Source: Tubulanus polymorphus
Taxonomy: Eukaryota; Nemertea; Palaeonemertea; Tubulaniformes; Tubulanidae
Direction: 5' to 3'
Length of the DNA: 60,000 bases
Assembly: GCF_964204645.1 (NCBI RefSeq)
Contig: NC_134036.1
Span: forward strand, 10,094,704-10,154,703
In this document: positions 8,142 through 19,034 of the stretch, one piece after another
How the letters are laid out: every line of letters starts with the position of its first letter
Numbering within the stretch: position 1 is the stretch's first letter
The notes under the pieces: model-generated
What the model was told of the DNA's origin: nothing
Databases searched by the model: none
What the model saw: the letters and a program-made list of their open reading frames with translations, nothing else
Translations under genes and position numbers: made by a program

Positions 8142-9650
8142 CTACTGAGGTTCTGAGTTCTGTTTTGATTTCAAAAATCTATTAATACATTGATCGATGA
8201 CATGAATAGGAAACGCATTAGATTTAAACAGATTTTTCAAGAAATTGATTTCTTCTGAAAAGATGGTCCAATCACTGCAAATATTGTAGGCACGAAAAAG
8301 CATGGTATTGATGAGTCCTATTTTCCATTTATACGGACACATGGCGTTGAAGTTCAACAGTAGGCCTGTGTTGGAAGCTTTCCTGTACACTCGAGATATA
8401 AAGTCACTACCGGTTTCTAACGGAATTTGTATTTCGGTATCGAGAAAAGGTAATAGATTAGGACCTAGTTCAAAAGTGAATTTAAGGTTAGAATGGAGGC
8501 GATTCAATTCTTCAAAAAATAGTCTATAACTGGATACATTTCGAAATATGCCGAAAATATCGTCCACGGATCTCAGGTATAATGTCGGTTTGTAATTAGT
8601 TTTGGAGAGGAGCAAGTTTTCAAAATGGGCAAGACAAAAGTTCGCTAAGGTTGGGCCTAAGGGGCTGCCCATGGTGACCCCATCAACTTGCTTAAAAATA
8701 CGATCATTGTACATAAACAAACCCGAAGTTGCGATTTTAAGTAATTCTTTGAATGTAGCCTGATCATATGTAGGTTTAGAGTCGGAAGCATATATATAAT
8801 CGGAAACTATATCAATGGTTTCTTTCAATGGAACATTAGTGAAAAGTGACTCTACATCAAAACTTATTAGAATATCAGAAGGTTTAAAAACGAATTGTTT
8901 CAGTTTTTTAAGGAACTCCCAAGTGCTATTTAACATGAATTTAGACGGTATATGTGGTTTAATGATTTTATCGAGATATTTGGCCAGGTTATATTCAGCA
9001 GTGTCGATCATTGATACAACGGGTCGAAATGGAAAGTTATCTTTATGCACTTTGCACAAACCATATAATTTACCAGGTTGGCTACCGCTTGGGTAGATAG
9101 AATCAAATATTTCTGAACTTACATAGTGTTTCACATGTTTTCTCAGAAATCCGCAGATTTTGGTTTCATTAGATATGACAGGGTGATTCTTTCTCACATT
9201 TTTGATTTCAGTAAATTTACTTTTATCAAATACAATTTTATCTAATTTATCGAAATATTCCTTAGAGTCCAAAATAACAATGCCGTTGCCTTTGTCAAAT
9301 GAGCAGATCTTAATGTCCTTGTTTTTTCGAAGTTTTTCAATCGTACGGTAGAAACGTCGGTTCCAGGTCGAGCCACATACTGATTTAGCGCTGTTGATAA
9401 ATGAGATGGTCGCATGTCTAATACTTTCAAGGAAAGAGTTATTCACATTCGGTTCGCCGCCAGATATAGTCCTATTTTTGTGGTAAACAGTTTTTTCAAT
9501 ACGTGATTTAAGGTCGATTTCGTTGATATTTTTCGGAAGAATGTGATGCTTTAAGCCGTAACGTAGTATCTCAGTTTCTTCTAGGGATAGTTGATAATTT
9601 GATCTATTGATTAAGCAATCCGGTGCTGGGTGACGCTGATCTTTCCACAA
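8142..9650 (-). CDS. Penelope-like reverse transcriptase, probably inactive
   Basis: This 502-aa ORF is a Penelope-family RT. Supporting motifs are KLYGLCKVHK and FPFRPVVSMID, ISFDVESLFTNVPL (RT block A with the first catalytic Asp), VDGVTMGSPLGPTLANF (block B), and YLRSVDDIFGIF where active members have YVDD. It ends with LKFTFELG, LPFLDTEI and a VYRKASNTG segment. The Tyr before the VDD is Ser. The ORF stops before any GIY-YIG endonuclease, and the downstream DNA (7,900-8,140) is simple repeat, so the C-terminal domain is missing. The 5' side abuts the truncated polB of element A at about 9,910. Confidence 0.85.
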   Translation of the reverse strand: MWKDQRHPAPDCLINRSNYQLSLEETEILRYGLKHHILPKNINEIDLKSRIEKTVYHKNRTISGGEPNVNNSFLESIRHATISFINSAKSVCGSTWNRRFYRTIEKLRKNKDIKICSFDKGNGIVILDSKEYFDKLDKIVFDKSKFTEIKNVRKNHPVISNETKICGFLRKHVKHYVSSEIFDSIYPSGSQPGKLYGLCKVHKDNFPFRPVVSMIDTAEYNLAKYLDKIIKPHIPSKFMLNSTWEFLKKLKQFVFKPSDILISFDVESLFTNVPLKETIDIVSDYIYASDSKPTYDQATFKELLKIATSGLFMYNDRIFKQVDGVTMGSPLGPTLANFCLAHFENLLLSKTNYKPTLYLRSVDDIFGIFRNVSSYRLFFEELNRLHSNLKFTFELGPNLLPFLDTEIQIPLETGSDFISRVYRKASNTGLLLNFNAMCPYKWKIGLINTMLFRAYNICSDWTIFSEEINFLKNLFKSNAFPIHVIDQCINRFLKSKQNSEPQ

Positions 9651-9805
9651 GTTTAAAAGCTTGCGTTCATGACGTTGCTGTGTTTCCGAAGTTAGTTTCC
9701 TGCCTTTCTGGTTAAGTCTAGTGAGCCACTAGTTTAGTTTAGCACTTGTAATTTTGTAACTTATGTTGTATATAAACCTGTAGTTTAATCATTTGATTCA
9801 CTTGT

Positions 9806-9857
9806 ATTTCACCTGATGAGGGGATATGATCCCGAAAACGTTCGTGTTAATGAACTG
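9806..9857 (+). ncRNA. Hammerhead-ribozyme-like motif at the Penelope end
   Basis: CTGATGA begins at about 9813 and is followed by a stem-loop (GGGG/TCCC around ATATGA) and GAAA at 9834. This is the order of the conserved hammerhead core (CUGAUGA, helix II, GAAA). A short A-A-C/G-T-T pairing and a UA can serve as helix III and the cleavage site, and TTCA/TGAA as a weak helix I with one mismatch. Penelope-like elements are known to carry hammerheads in their terminal repeats. The motif is on the strand opposite to the RT ORF, so it would belong to an inverted terminal copy or be fortuitous. Confidence 0.35.
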
Positions 9858-9909
9858 TATTTACTCATTAGAAAATGAGGTTTTTAATGTTATCGCTTCT
9901 ATGGTTATT

Positions 9910-12452
9910 AGAAAAGAAATATATTATAAAAGAAAGAAATTAAATTCTAATGAAAATGATTTTTCAGATGAACCACCAAAAACAAATACTATTAAAAAGA
10001 TTCATCAATCAGCCGCAGCTTTCGGGTTATATATTAAATCTGATTATCCAGAACTAATTGAAAGTGAATATTATAATTATAGAAATGAAAATGTTATCAA
10101 TCATTTTTGTGACTTATTAATTGAATATGAAATAAGATTTAGTAAATTATTGAACACAAATAAAGAAATAATTATGACAGAAGAAGATAAAGAAGAATTT
10201 GTGTTTTCAGGTAAATGTTATTATTGTGAAAAGATATTTAATTATAAAGATAAAAAAGTAAGAGACCATGATCATTTGAATGGAAAGTTTAGAGGCGCAG
10301 CGCATGAGAATTGTAATTTACAAGCCAAAAAAGTAAATTTTGTTCCAGTTATATTTCACAATTTATCGGGGTATGACGCACATTTATTCATCAAACAGTT
10401 ATGCCATAAAATAGAAGAAATTAATAATGAAATAGAAAGATTAAATTCAAATTGGTCAAAACATAAAATACCAACTTATAAATTTAGAATGTTAGCTAAA
10501 ACATCTGAGAATTATATATCTTTCCAATTTGGGTGTCTAAGATTTATAGATTCATATAGATTTTTAAATAGTTCATTAGATAACTTATCAAAATCATTAG
10601 TTGATGATGAATTAAAGATATTAAAAGAATATTAGAATAATGATGATTTTCAATTAATGAGATATAAAGGAGCAATTCCATATTCTTTCTATAAAAATCA
10701 TAATGATTTTAAAATAACTGAATTATTGAAAGAACAATTCTATGATGAATTAAAAAACGAATATGTTAAAGATGAAGTATATAATAGAACATTGAATATT
10801 TGGAATCATTTCAAAATAGAAAATCATGGGCAATTAATAGATTTATATTTAAAATCAGATGTATTATTATTAACCGATATATTCGAAAGGTTTAGAGATG
10901 TAAACCTAAAATATTTCAATATTGATCCATGTCATTGTTATTCATCACCAGGTTTAACATGGGATTGTGGATTAAAATTTACAGATATAAAAATGGATTT
11001 GTTAACAAATATAGATCAATTATTATTATTTGAAAAATCTATAAGAGGAGGTGTTTCAGGTGTATTAGGTGATAGATATTTCAATGTAAATGATAACCCT
11101 GGATATAAGTTAATATAGATGCAAATAATTTGTATGGTTGGGCAATGATGGAACCACAACCTTATGGAGTATTTGAATTAACTGAAGTTTTACAGAATGA
11201 AAATAATGATAAATTTGATTGGAAGAAAAGAATCCTAGATATTGCAGATGATTCAGATACTGGTTACTTCTTTGTTGTAGATTTAGTATATCCTGAACAT
11301 ATTAAATTTAAATCTAGAAATCTAGCTTACTGCCCCGAACATAAAACTGTAACTCATGAAGAATTATCAAGTTATCAAAAAAGAATTAAACCTGAAAATC
11401 ATATTCATACAGAAAAGTTAATGGTAACTCAAGAAGAGAAATATAATTATGTAGTACATTATAGAATGTTGAAGTTTTATCTAAATCAAGGAATGGTTCT
11501 AAAAAAAGTACATAGATATATTTCATTCAATCAATCTAAGTGGTTAGAAAAATATATAGATTTTAACACCAAACAGAGAACTAAAGCTAAAACTGATTTC
11601 GAAAAAGATTTCTTCAAGTTAATGAATAATGCATTCTATGGTAAGACATGTGAAAATATTAGAAATAGAAATGATATTGAGTAAGTTAGTAATGGTAAAA
11701 GAATTAGACATTTACAATCATATCCTAAGTTTTTAGGTAACAGAATATTTGATGAAAATTTAGCCGCAGTTAAGATGAGAAGAACTTCTATGAAATTTAA
11801 TAAACCAATCTATGTTGGCGCTTCAGTTTTAGAATTATCAAAATTACTAATGTATGAATTCTATTATAATGTATTACAACCACTTTTTGGAGAAAAACAT
11901 ATAGAAATATTATATTTTGATACAGATTCTTACATATTAAAGATAAAAACTGATAACATAACTGATGATTTAAAAACATTAAAACATCATTTTGATTTTA
12001 GTAATTATCCTAAAGCTCATGAATTGTTTAGCAATGATAATAAAAACGTTCCCGGTAAATTCAAAGATGAATTAGGTGGCGAAGAAATGATAGAGTTCAT
12101 AGGTATTAGATCTAAAATGTATTCATATAAAACTAAAGAACATGAAGCTAAAAAGTTAAAAGGAATAACCAAAAATGTAGTAGAAAAGAATATTCATTTC
12201 AAAGATTACATCAATTGTATATTCAATGAAGAAGTTAGAAAACATAAGATGAGATGTTTAAGAAGTGAAGATCATGAAATGTTTATTGAAGAAATTGAAA
12301 AGGTTAGTCTAAACCCATTTGATGATAAAAGATATATTTTCGATGATGGAATTCATACCGTTGCTTATGGTTGTAATTTAGATGAATACTTAAAATTTAA
12401 AAGAGAAGAAACAAAAGAGAACGAGATACTGAAAAGAATTCTAACGTGTTAA
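9910..12452 (+). pseudogene. Protein-primed DNA polymerase B, 5'-truncated and broken (A)
   Basis: It matches residues from about 499 onward of the intact polymerase at 40,017-44,045. The N-terminal zinc fingers and the first exonuclease Asp/Glu motif are missing. Three defects lie in the remainder: an in-frame TAG near 10,633 where B has a Tyr-Pro stretch, a 4-nt loss near 11,108 that shifts frame just before the motif A Asp, and a TAA near 11,682 (TTA in B). The HNH-like zinc finger, the exonuclease II region (HNLSGYDAHLF), motif B (NNAFYGK) and motif C (FDTDS) are still readable. The first codons at 9826 come from non-element flank. Confidence 0.92.
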
Positions 12453-12481
12453 TCAAATTTTAATAAAAATATGTTATTAAA

Positions 12482-12835
12482 ATGGAGAGTAAACAAGCAC
12501 ACAGTGAGAACAACAAATTATTTCTAGATAGAATTAAAGATACTACAAATGTAAAATCTGTAGATTATAAATTCAAAAAGTTAACAGAATTAATAATCCA
12601 TAAGAAATATCTAATTACAAATATTGTTACAGTTACTAATAACTATGGAGATAAATTAGTTATACACTTAGAATATGAAGGATTAAAAGGAAATACATAT
12701 AAATTCAGAACATATTTACCTGATAGATTTCATAGATTATCAAGTGAAGATTTAGAAGAATTATGTTCTGGAGATTTCTATTTCGTATACAAAGGTAAAA
12801 ATGAAAAAGGGCACCATGAAATAGATTTCGAATGA
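12482..12835 (+). CDS. Small OB-like protein next to polB (A)
   Basis: This 117-aa protein has strands such as KKYLITNIVTVTNNYGDKLVIHLEY, then a KFRTYLPDRFHRL segment and an FYFVYKGK end. The strand order and position beside polB recall small single-strand-binding or OB-fold proteins of Polintons. No Cys motif or membrane segment is present. It is almost identical to the B copy (113 aa), which lacks a 4-residue stretch near residue 10. The preceding AAAATGG start lies 29 bp after the polB stop. Function is inferred from context only. Confidence 0.6.
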   Translation: MESKQAHSENNKLFLDRIKDTTNVKSVDYKFKKLTELIIHKKYLITNIVTVTNNYGDKLVIHLEYEGLKGNTYKFRTYLPDRFHRLSSEDLEELCSGDFYFVYKGKNEKGHHEIDFE

Positions 12836-12852
12836 GAAAATATGTAAAATAA

Positions 12853-13584
12853 ATGGCGGAATTAAAAGAATACAGAATATTTGTTGATTCTAGAAGGCTT
12901 ACAAATTATAAATCACATAATTTACTAGTACAATTAGATAGAGAATTCAAGAATTGTGTAGATTTAAAATTAGTTAATATAAGTTTATGTAATTCTTTTT
13001 ACAATGTATCGGATAAAACTTTTGAACACAGAGGGTTTATGATTTATATGAGAAATAAAGATAAATGGTTTCATATATTTTTAAAACCAGGATTATATAA
13101 TTTAAAATCATTAGCGCAGGAAATTAATAGAACCGCTCGGTTGAAAATCGGGGGCACTTCTGTATTTGAAATCAAATTTAATAAAATTGATAGTACTAAT
13201 AAAATTAGAATAAAGATATCTAATGAACAACATAAATTTATGGTAAACAAACCACTAGCTAAAATGTTAGGAATTAAACCGCTTACAGTTACTGGAAACG
13301 CAGAAGGCAGCTCAAATATAATACCTTTTACACACTTTTATATTTATTGCAATTTAATCGATCCTACAAAAACATTCGAAGCAACTAAAGAAACAATTTG
13401 TAGTTCTAGTATACTAAATATTTTACCGCTAAAAAATGTTAAACAATTTGGAACTCAAATAAATTATAATTTAACAGAATGTGATTTTAAACCTTGCATT
13501 CCTAAATTTAATAATTTTAAATTAGAAATAAGAAATCATAATGGATACTTAATTGATTTAAATAATTTCCCTGTAATTTATTAA
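12853..13584 (+). CDS. Penton (minor capsid) protein, C-terminally truncated (A)
   Basis: This 243-aa version of the B penton (252 aa) has the N-terminal YRIFVDSR..TNYKSHNLLVQLDREF strand pattern and the late HFYIYCNLIDP..ILNILPLK region typical of Polinton pentons. A GAA-to-TAA change removes the last nine residues, which form the final strand; the lost codons are still visible up to about 13,608. Such loss could destabilise the jelly roll. It lies 17 bp after the OB-like gene. Confidence 0.75.
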   Translation: MAELKEYRIFVDSRRLTNYKSHNLLVQLDREFKNCVDLKLVNISLCNSFYNVSDKTFEHRGFMIYMRNKDKWFHIFLKPGLYNLKSLAQEINRTARLKIGGTSVFEIKFNKIDSTNKIRIKISNEQHKFMVNKPLAKMLGIKPLTVTGNAEGSSNIIPFTHFYIYCNLIDPTKTFEATKETICSSSILNILPLKNVKQFGTQINYNLTECDFKPCIPKFNNFKLEIRNHNGYLIDLNNFPVIY

Positions 13585-13609
13585 TTAGTTATAAGATGTA
13601 GAGAGTAAT

Positions 13610-14075
13610 CTTTTTCAACTAATATATGAACAAGTTTTAAAATAATAAAGGTTATTTATTATTACTGAGGTTTCAATATAAATTTAAAAAAGAAATATAA
13701 TTTAAAACATTTTCAAATGATATATATTAAATACGTATTAGATACGTATTAGATACGTATTAGATATGTATTAGATACCTTAATACTTAAAACCCTTTTT
13801 TAAAAAAATTATTATTCATATAATTTTCAACCAATTTATTTTTATTTTTTTCAACTAATATATGAATAAGTTTTAAAATGATAAAGGTTATTTATTATTA
13901 CTGAGGTTTCAATATAAATTTAAAAAAGAAATATAATTTAAAACATTTTCAAATAATACGTATTAGATACGTATTAGATACGTATTAGATACGTATTAGA
14001 TATGTATTAAATACCTTAATACTTAAAACCCCCTTTTTTATTTACTATTATTTTATACAATTTTCAACTAATATT
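13610..14075. repeat. Two ~235-bp tandem units with 11-bp minisatellites, at an inversion boundary
   Basis: Units near 13,610 and 13,846 both begin TTTTTCAACTAATATATGAA and contain AAGTTTTAAAAT..TAAAGGTTATTTATTATTAC. Each holds several tandem copies of TACGTATTAGA, then ACCTTAATACTTAAAACCC. Part of the unit recurs inverted at 20,520-20,640. B has none of this at the matching position (45,190-45,206). Confidence 0.8.
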
Positions 14076-14085
14076 ATTATTTGAG

Positions 14086-14976
14086 TTAAATATAATTACT
14101 TTCTAAATCACTTTCATCATCACTCTCCAATTCACTATCAGGCCCTAACAATTTATTCAAATGCTCTACCGAATCTACATCAATAATTGGTTTATTGATA
14201 TACTTATTAGTCATCTCATTTATATCATCAATAGTTGTTTCATTGTTAAACTTATTCATCCAATCAAATTTATCATTATTTTCTACTTTATGTTTCATAG
14301 AATCTTTATTATCAATATGGCTATCTGTAACTATATCACCATGTGGGTGCCGTATGGCACCATTTTCATTATTATCTTTATTAGTGTTTGACCTTAATAT
14401 TGTATTTACAATGCTTGATTCTAGTATTTTTTTAGCAGCAGATAAATCTAATTCATCATTACTAGGTTCCTTAGATAAAAATTCACCTAAAAAATCTTTA
14501 TATAAATCTTTACCATCTACTTTTTTATTTGAAACAAACTTTGTAACATAATTAAATGGGTGTTCTATAAATTCTTTTAAACCAACACGTTCTATTACAT
14601 TAATAATATGTGAATTTGTATTCATATGATTATTCCAATTTGATGGAGCGTTTGAAAATTCACCTTTACAATAATCACAATAATTTCTATTTTTACTAAC
14701 ATCTAATATTATTTTATTATTAGATGTAGTAGGTATTATATTATTAGAAGTAGTAGGTATTACTGTAGTAGGTATTACATTATTATCAATTACATTACTT
14801 AAATTATCAAAAACTTCACTTTTATTATTATCGATTTCTATTAGTTTAGTTTTATAAATTTTGAAAATAGGATCAAATATCAAAGCTATATTACAAGGTA
14901 TTACATAATATAAACCATCATTATTTTCATGTGTATCGATGTATGGAATATGTTTATATACTTTACCTCCTTCCAT
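14086..14976 (-). CDS. Zinc-finger-bearing protein, variant C-terminus (A)
   Basis: This 296-aa protein starts MEGG like its positional counterpart in B (50,990-52,021, 343 aa). It shares the general layout of a short N-terminal domain, a low-complexity linker (repeated IPTT) and one C-x2-C..H..H finger (YCDYCKGEF, about residues 98-122). After that the sequence is unrelated to B. A 9-residue insert (GAIRHPHGD) in the C-terminal part corresponds to the 27-bp palindrome at 14,335-14,361. The tail is acidic (DSELESDDESDLES). No stop or shift is seen. Function unknown; DNA or RNA binding is possible. Confidence 0.6.
   Translation of the reverse strand: MEGGKVYKHIPYIDTHENNDGLYYVIPCNIALIFDPIFKIYKTKLIEIDNNKSEVFDNLSNVIDNNVIPTTVIPTTSNNIIPTTSNNKIILDVSKNRNYCDYCKGEFSNAPSNWNNHMNTNSHIINVIERVGLKEFIEHPFNYVTKFVSNKKVDGKDLYKDFLGEFLSKEPSNDELDLSAAKKILESSIVNTILRSNTNKDNNENGAIRHPHGDIVTDSHIDNKDSMKHKVENNDKFDWMNKFNNETTIDDINEMTNKYINKPIIDVDSVEHLNKLLGPDSELESDDESDLESNYI
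14335..14361. repeat. 27-bp palindromic insert, copy 1
   Basis: GC-rich 27-bp sequence in an AT-rich gene, containing GGTGCCGTATGGCACC (a 16-bp near-palindrome) preceded by CACCATGTG. A 27-bp relative occurs at 54,346-54,372 in an unrelated gene, where comparison with element A shows it is an insertion. Confidence 0.75.
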
Positions 14977-15008
14977 TTATTATATATATTTTTATTAAAG
15001 TTAAAATT

Positions 15009-16255
15009 TTAATACATAACACTATCTAATTGAGAATTTACAATATTTAATTGTGCGTCAGATATAATATAAATGTGCATTTTAAAATTTTTGATTCCTT
15101 TATTCTTTGTCATGAATAATTGTATTCCATCTTTAGTGTTTTGTAGTTTTTTTCCAGAACCATGTAATGAATTATCCTCTGTTGTTCTAAAATCTAACCA
15201 TAATGCATATCTATTACCGGTATAATAATCAATTTGATTAATGTTACAATTTTCAAATGATTTTACTTTTTCATTCATAAAATGTTTTCTAATTTCTGGC
15301 CATTGATCAATCATTCTCATTCCTTGACAAAATATTTTATTTGCTATTCCTTCGATAGTTATTTCTACTTTTGTTATTTCAGGATTATAATAATTATCAA
15401 CATTTATTGCGCCATTAGTTTATGTTGCAATGGTAAAAAATATTAATATACCTTTAATAGATCTTCTTGGGAAGTTAATATTCTCATTAATAATTTCATC
15501 ATTTGCATTAATAGTTACGGTTTTAAATTTATCAATATAATCATACAATAATGAAAATCCTTGATTGTATTTAGTTTGAATTATACTTGAAATATTTTCA
15601 TCAGTTACTGTGTCATATTCTAAACATATATTCGATAATTTATAACTCATATCTTTAACAACGCTAGATAATACAATTTCATTTACAGGAGCAAAAGTTA
15701 TCTCAAATATAATATCTTCTTGAATTGCCTATTTATATAAAGGTGCATTATTATTTATCAATTCAAAGTCTAATGGAATTTTATATTTGCTTCCATATAT
15801 ACTTTTTATCAATTTATCTACAGCGTTAGTTAATATTGCGCTATTAGCTTCTGATCTTGATTTATTTTGGTTTTCTGATTGGATGCCTTGAAATATCATA
15901 TTATTTCTATTTTCTTTAGTTAACCATAAATCTTTATAATGCATAAATAAATTATAATCATCTAATGAGAAAACTGTTCAAGACCAATCTTTATTGTTAA
16001 CTTTTTAATCAAATATCTTCCAACATTATCAACAACATAATTATTATTATTACCGATTACTTTTATATCGGCTGATAAATAAATACTATTTGGAACATAA
16101 AAAGTATTTTGTGTTAATCTCGGAATTCTAACATATAAAGTTTCATCGGGATTAATATTAGAAGGGTTATGAGTAATTATATGATGTGATCTTTCTGCTT
16201 TAATAGCATTAGATATTCTATGATTCTTAGAAGGATTGATATAACTCCCACTCAT
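15009..16255 (-). pseudogene. Major capsid protein, broken (A)
   Basis: Colinear with the intact 415-aa MCP of B (49,710-50,957). Defects are a frameshift near 15,975 (bases lost and changed where B reads KIGPETVFS), a TAG near 15,732 (TAC in B) and a TAA near 15,420 (TAT in B). All fragments remain highly similar to B, so inactivation is recent relative to the A/B split. It lies on the - strand, the opposite orientation to polB of the same element. Confidence 0.93.
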
Positions 16256-16267
16256 TTTTTATCATGG

Positions 16268-17676
16268 TTACTTGATATTTTTTGATATCATATTTACTAA
16301 CCGAAAAATAATAGCACTTACAACGGTGATTAAAAATAAAATAATATGTTCAGCAGCAAAGTTAATAATGTTTCCTGCAGATTTCAATATAAAACCTACA
16401 ATTGATGCGATAACTCCTGGCAATGCTGCAGCAGATTTTTTAGATAGTTCCCATAAATATTTGCTAATTTCTTTAAACCATCTTTAACTTTATCTTGTAT
16501 AGAATTATTACTCGGTGGTTTATCCGGTTTATTGGGAGTGGGAGTAGGAGTAGATTTCAAAGCATTTGATATAGCTAAACCAATTGTTGTAAATAACATA
16601 GTTACAGCTGTTAGAATTGAAAGAATTGTTATTCCTTCTAACTTAAATAATAATCTTATTCTGTCTTTTAATGATATTTCAGAATTTGGTTTAATCAACA
16701 AATCTTTAAAAATAACTTTTAATCTATTAATATTATAATCATATGATTTTAATGATAATTTAATTTCTTCTTTTTGTACTTCTAAATTATCTTTTAAATT
16801 ATTAATTTCTTTTTCTAAACGTAATTCTTTTTGCCTATATTCTATTTCATCAATTACTTGACGATCTAAATCAGACTTTAATTGTTCTATTTCTTTATTT
16901 TTATCAGTTAATTCTTTTTCTAAAGTTCTAATTTTTTGATCTCTTATACTTTTATTATGTGCAATTTTATCAGCTTCATTTTTATACTAATAATTTCTCT
17001 AATTGCTTCATCAGAAAATATATTTAAATCTTCTAATTGTTGATCTGTTGCATCAAGTAATCCATTCGGTAAAGGTTTTTCAGTTTGAACTTTATTTGAT
17101 TTAAGTTTACTAGTTTTGGAATTAATAACTTCTTTAGTAATTGTTTCTGGTTCTAAATTTTCATTAATTATATTAAAAAATTTAGCATATATTTGTTTAA
17201 ATTCTTTTAAATTATCAGATCTTTCTTTTTCTGTAACATCAGTTATAACATCATTATTGATTTTCTTAATTCTAGATTGTTCTAATAAATTAGCAGTTGA
17301 TTGTATTATTATTTTATCGCTACTTGATTTGAAATCTTAAAATAATAGTCGCCTTTCAATTTCCAATAATAAGCACCATTTAAATATTTTAAATCTTTTA
17401 CTAAATAATTCATACCTTTATTTGTTATATTGAAACCAGATCTTTTTAATATTGGTTTAAATTCATGAATAATTTCATTATAATTGTATTCTTTTTCTGT
17501 TATTTCTGGTACTTCATTTTCAATACTTATCTTTGAACGTGTTTTTGAATATTATATGCTGATTCATCATCATTATCAATATTAGTTTCATTTAAATCAG
17601 GTTGTGGTTCATCACTTATACCGGGTTCATCACCAAAAGGACCCAATGGAATATCTTCTCCACCTTCTACATCCAT
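16268..17676 (-). pseudogene. Acidic coiled-coil membrane protein, broken (A)
   Basis: The ATG at 17,676 begins an acidic N-terminus (MDVEGGED) as in B 48,094-49,655. The coding content is scattered over several frames, with a break near 16,985 and a frameshift near 16,470. Long heptad-like Glu/Lys/Leu stretches, then a hydrophobic hairpin (LTAVTMLFTTIGLAISNAL) and a Pro-rich TPTPTPNKPDKPP linker are visible. A second hydrophobic C-terminal segment follows the frameshift. Function unknown; probably a virion or membrane-associated structural protein. Confidence 0.75.
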
Positions 17677-17692
17677 TTACATAATAAAAAAA

Positions 17693-19018
17693 TTAAAATT
17701 TAAAATATAAAATTCCTCCGATTACAATTCCTATACAAGTTATAGCTAATTTAGTATTTTCATGGGATTTATTATCATTATCAGTTTTAATTATATCATG
17801 TTGAATAATATCAGTTTTTATATCTTCTGATGTATTATAATCTTTTATTTTAGAATCATTATTTAATTTAATATTCTTAGCTTTAGTTTCAGTTGATTGA
17901 ATATGTTTTTTATTTTTTTCACCTTCCATTAATTTTGGAGCAGTAATAATCTTTTTATTTATATCATTCAATCCAAATGAATTATTTATTGTTGCAGTTT
18001 TAATTAGATTATTATAACCAATTATGTTTCCCATCTTTAATACTAAATCATTAGAAATAATTAATAGATTAGGGCCTATACAATAATTAAGCCTTACATG
18101 AGATTTATCTAAATAATTTTGATATCTTATAATGTTTTCTGGAATAGATCTATTTTTATCATTATGAATTGAATCTTCAAATAATACTTTGAATTGTTTC
18201 TGCGCATCGAATGAAGTGTTATCATTTCCAATTATTGGTGATCTTGTTTCAACTTGCGCACCTAAAATACATATCAAATAAGTTCTAATAGATTGATTTA
18301 TTCTTTGTATTCCAGCTTTAGTAAAACCTTCACTATTTTCTAAAATGAAATTAACCCAACCATCATTATTTTGTTGTTGTATATTATTATAATATTTTGG
18401 TAATTCATTCCAATTTAGTGTTTTTATATCTGAATTTGTCATTATTTTTCCAAATTATTTAGTATATAATATTCCTAATCCACCCATTGTTCCAATTTTT
18501 GCTCTAAAATCTTTATTTGAATTAATATTAAATTCATTACATATTTTATAAAACTTAGAAAAATTAATATTATTATTCAATTCTTTGAAATATTTTGAAC
18601 CTGGTAAAGGACATTCTAATTCATCTAATATTAATTTTATTTGAAAGTAAGTATGAAATCTAAAAAGTGATAACATCAATGGTAAACTTGGTTTGTTTAA
18701 ATGATCATTCCAACTAATTCCACATCCTGTTGTTGCACAATAAACAGCAAAATTTAATTGGTTCTGCCAATACTTCATATTAGATTTTAATAACCATTGT
18801 TTTGCCTCATTTAAATTTTTGAAATTAATTGTATACACATGAAATATATTTTCCATCTTTACATGAAAATTATTACTTTCAGTAACATAAATATATAAAT
18901 CAATTAATGAATTTAAAACTTCATTTCTATATGTTATATCTTTATTAAAATCTATTGCTGGAATATTATATTTAATTGATTTATTACATTGGAAAGCTTT
19001 TGGAATACTATCTACCAT
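17693..19018 (-). pseudogene. Homologue of the 462-aa tail-anchored protein, split (A)
   Basis: Two ORFs, 19,018-18,455 (187 aa) and 18,442-17,693 (249 aa), correspond to the N- and C-terminal parts of B 46,689-48,077. Near 18,460 A lacks about 30 codons present in B and has a stop and frame change. The N-part keeps a conserved segment around YCATTGCGISWNDHLN. The C-part keeps FVYVILENSEGFT-like and GNIIGYNNLIKTATIN regions and the C-terminal membrane helix (LAITCIGIVIGGILYF). Confidence 0.85.
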
Positions 19019-19034
19019 TTATATAATTAAAAAA

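Noticed and set aside
13740-14030. Possible CRISPR-like array of TACGTATTAGA repeats
   Set aside because: 11-bp units without spacers in a eukaryotic element; a minisatellite explains it.
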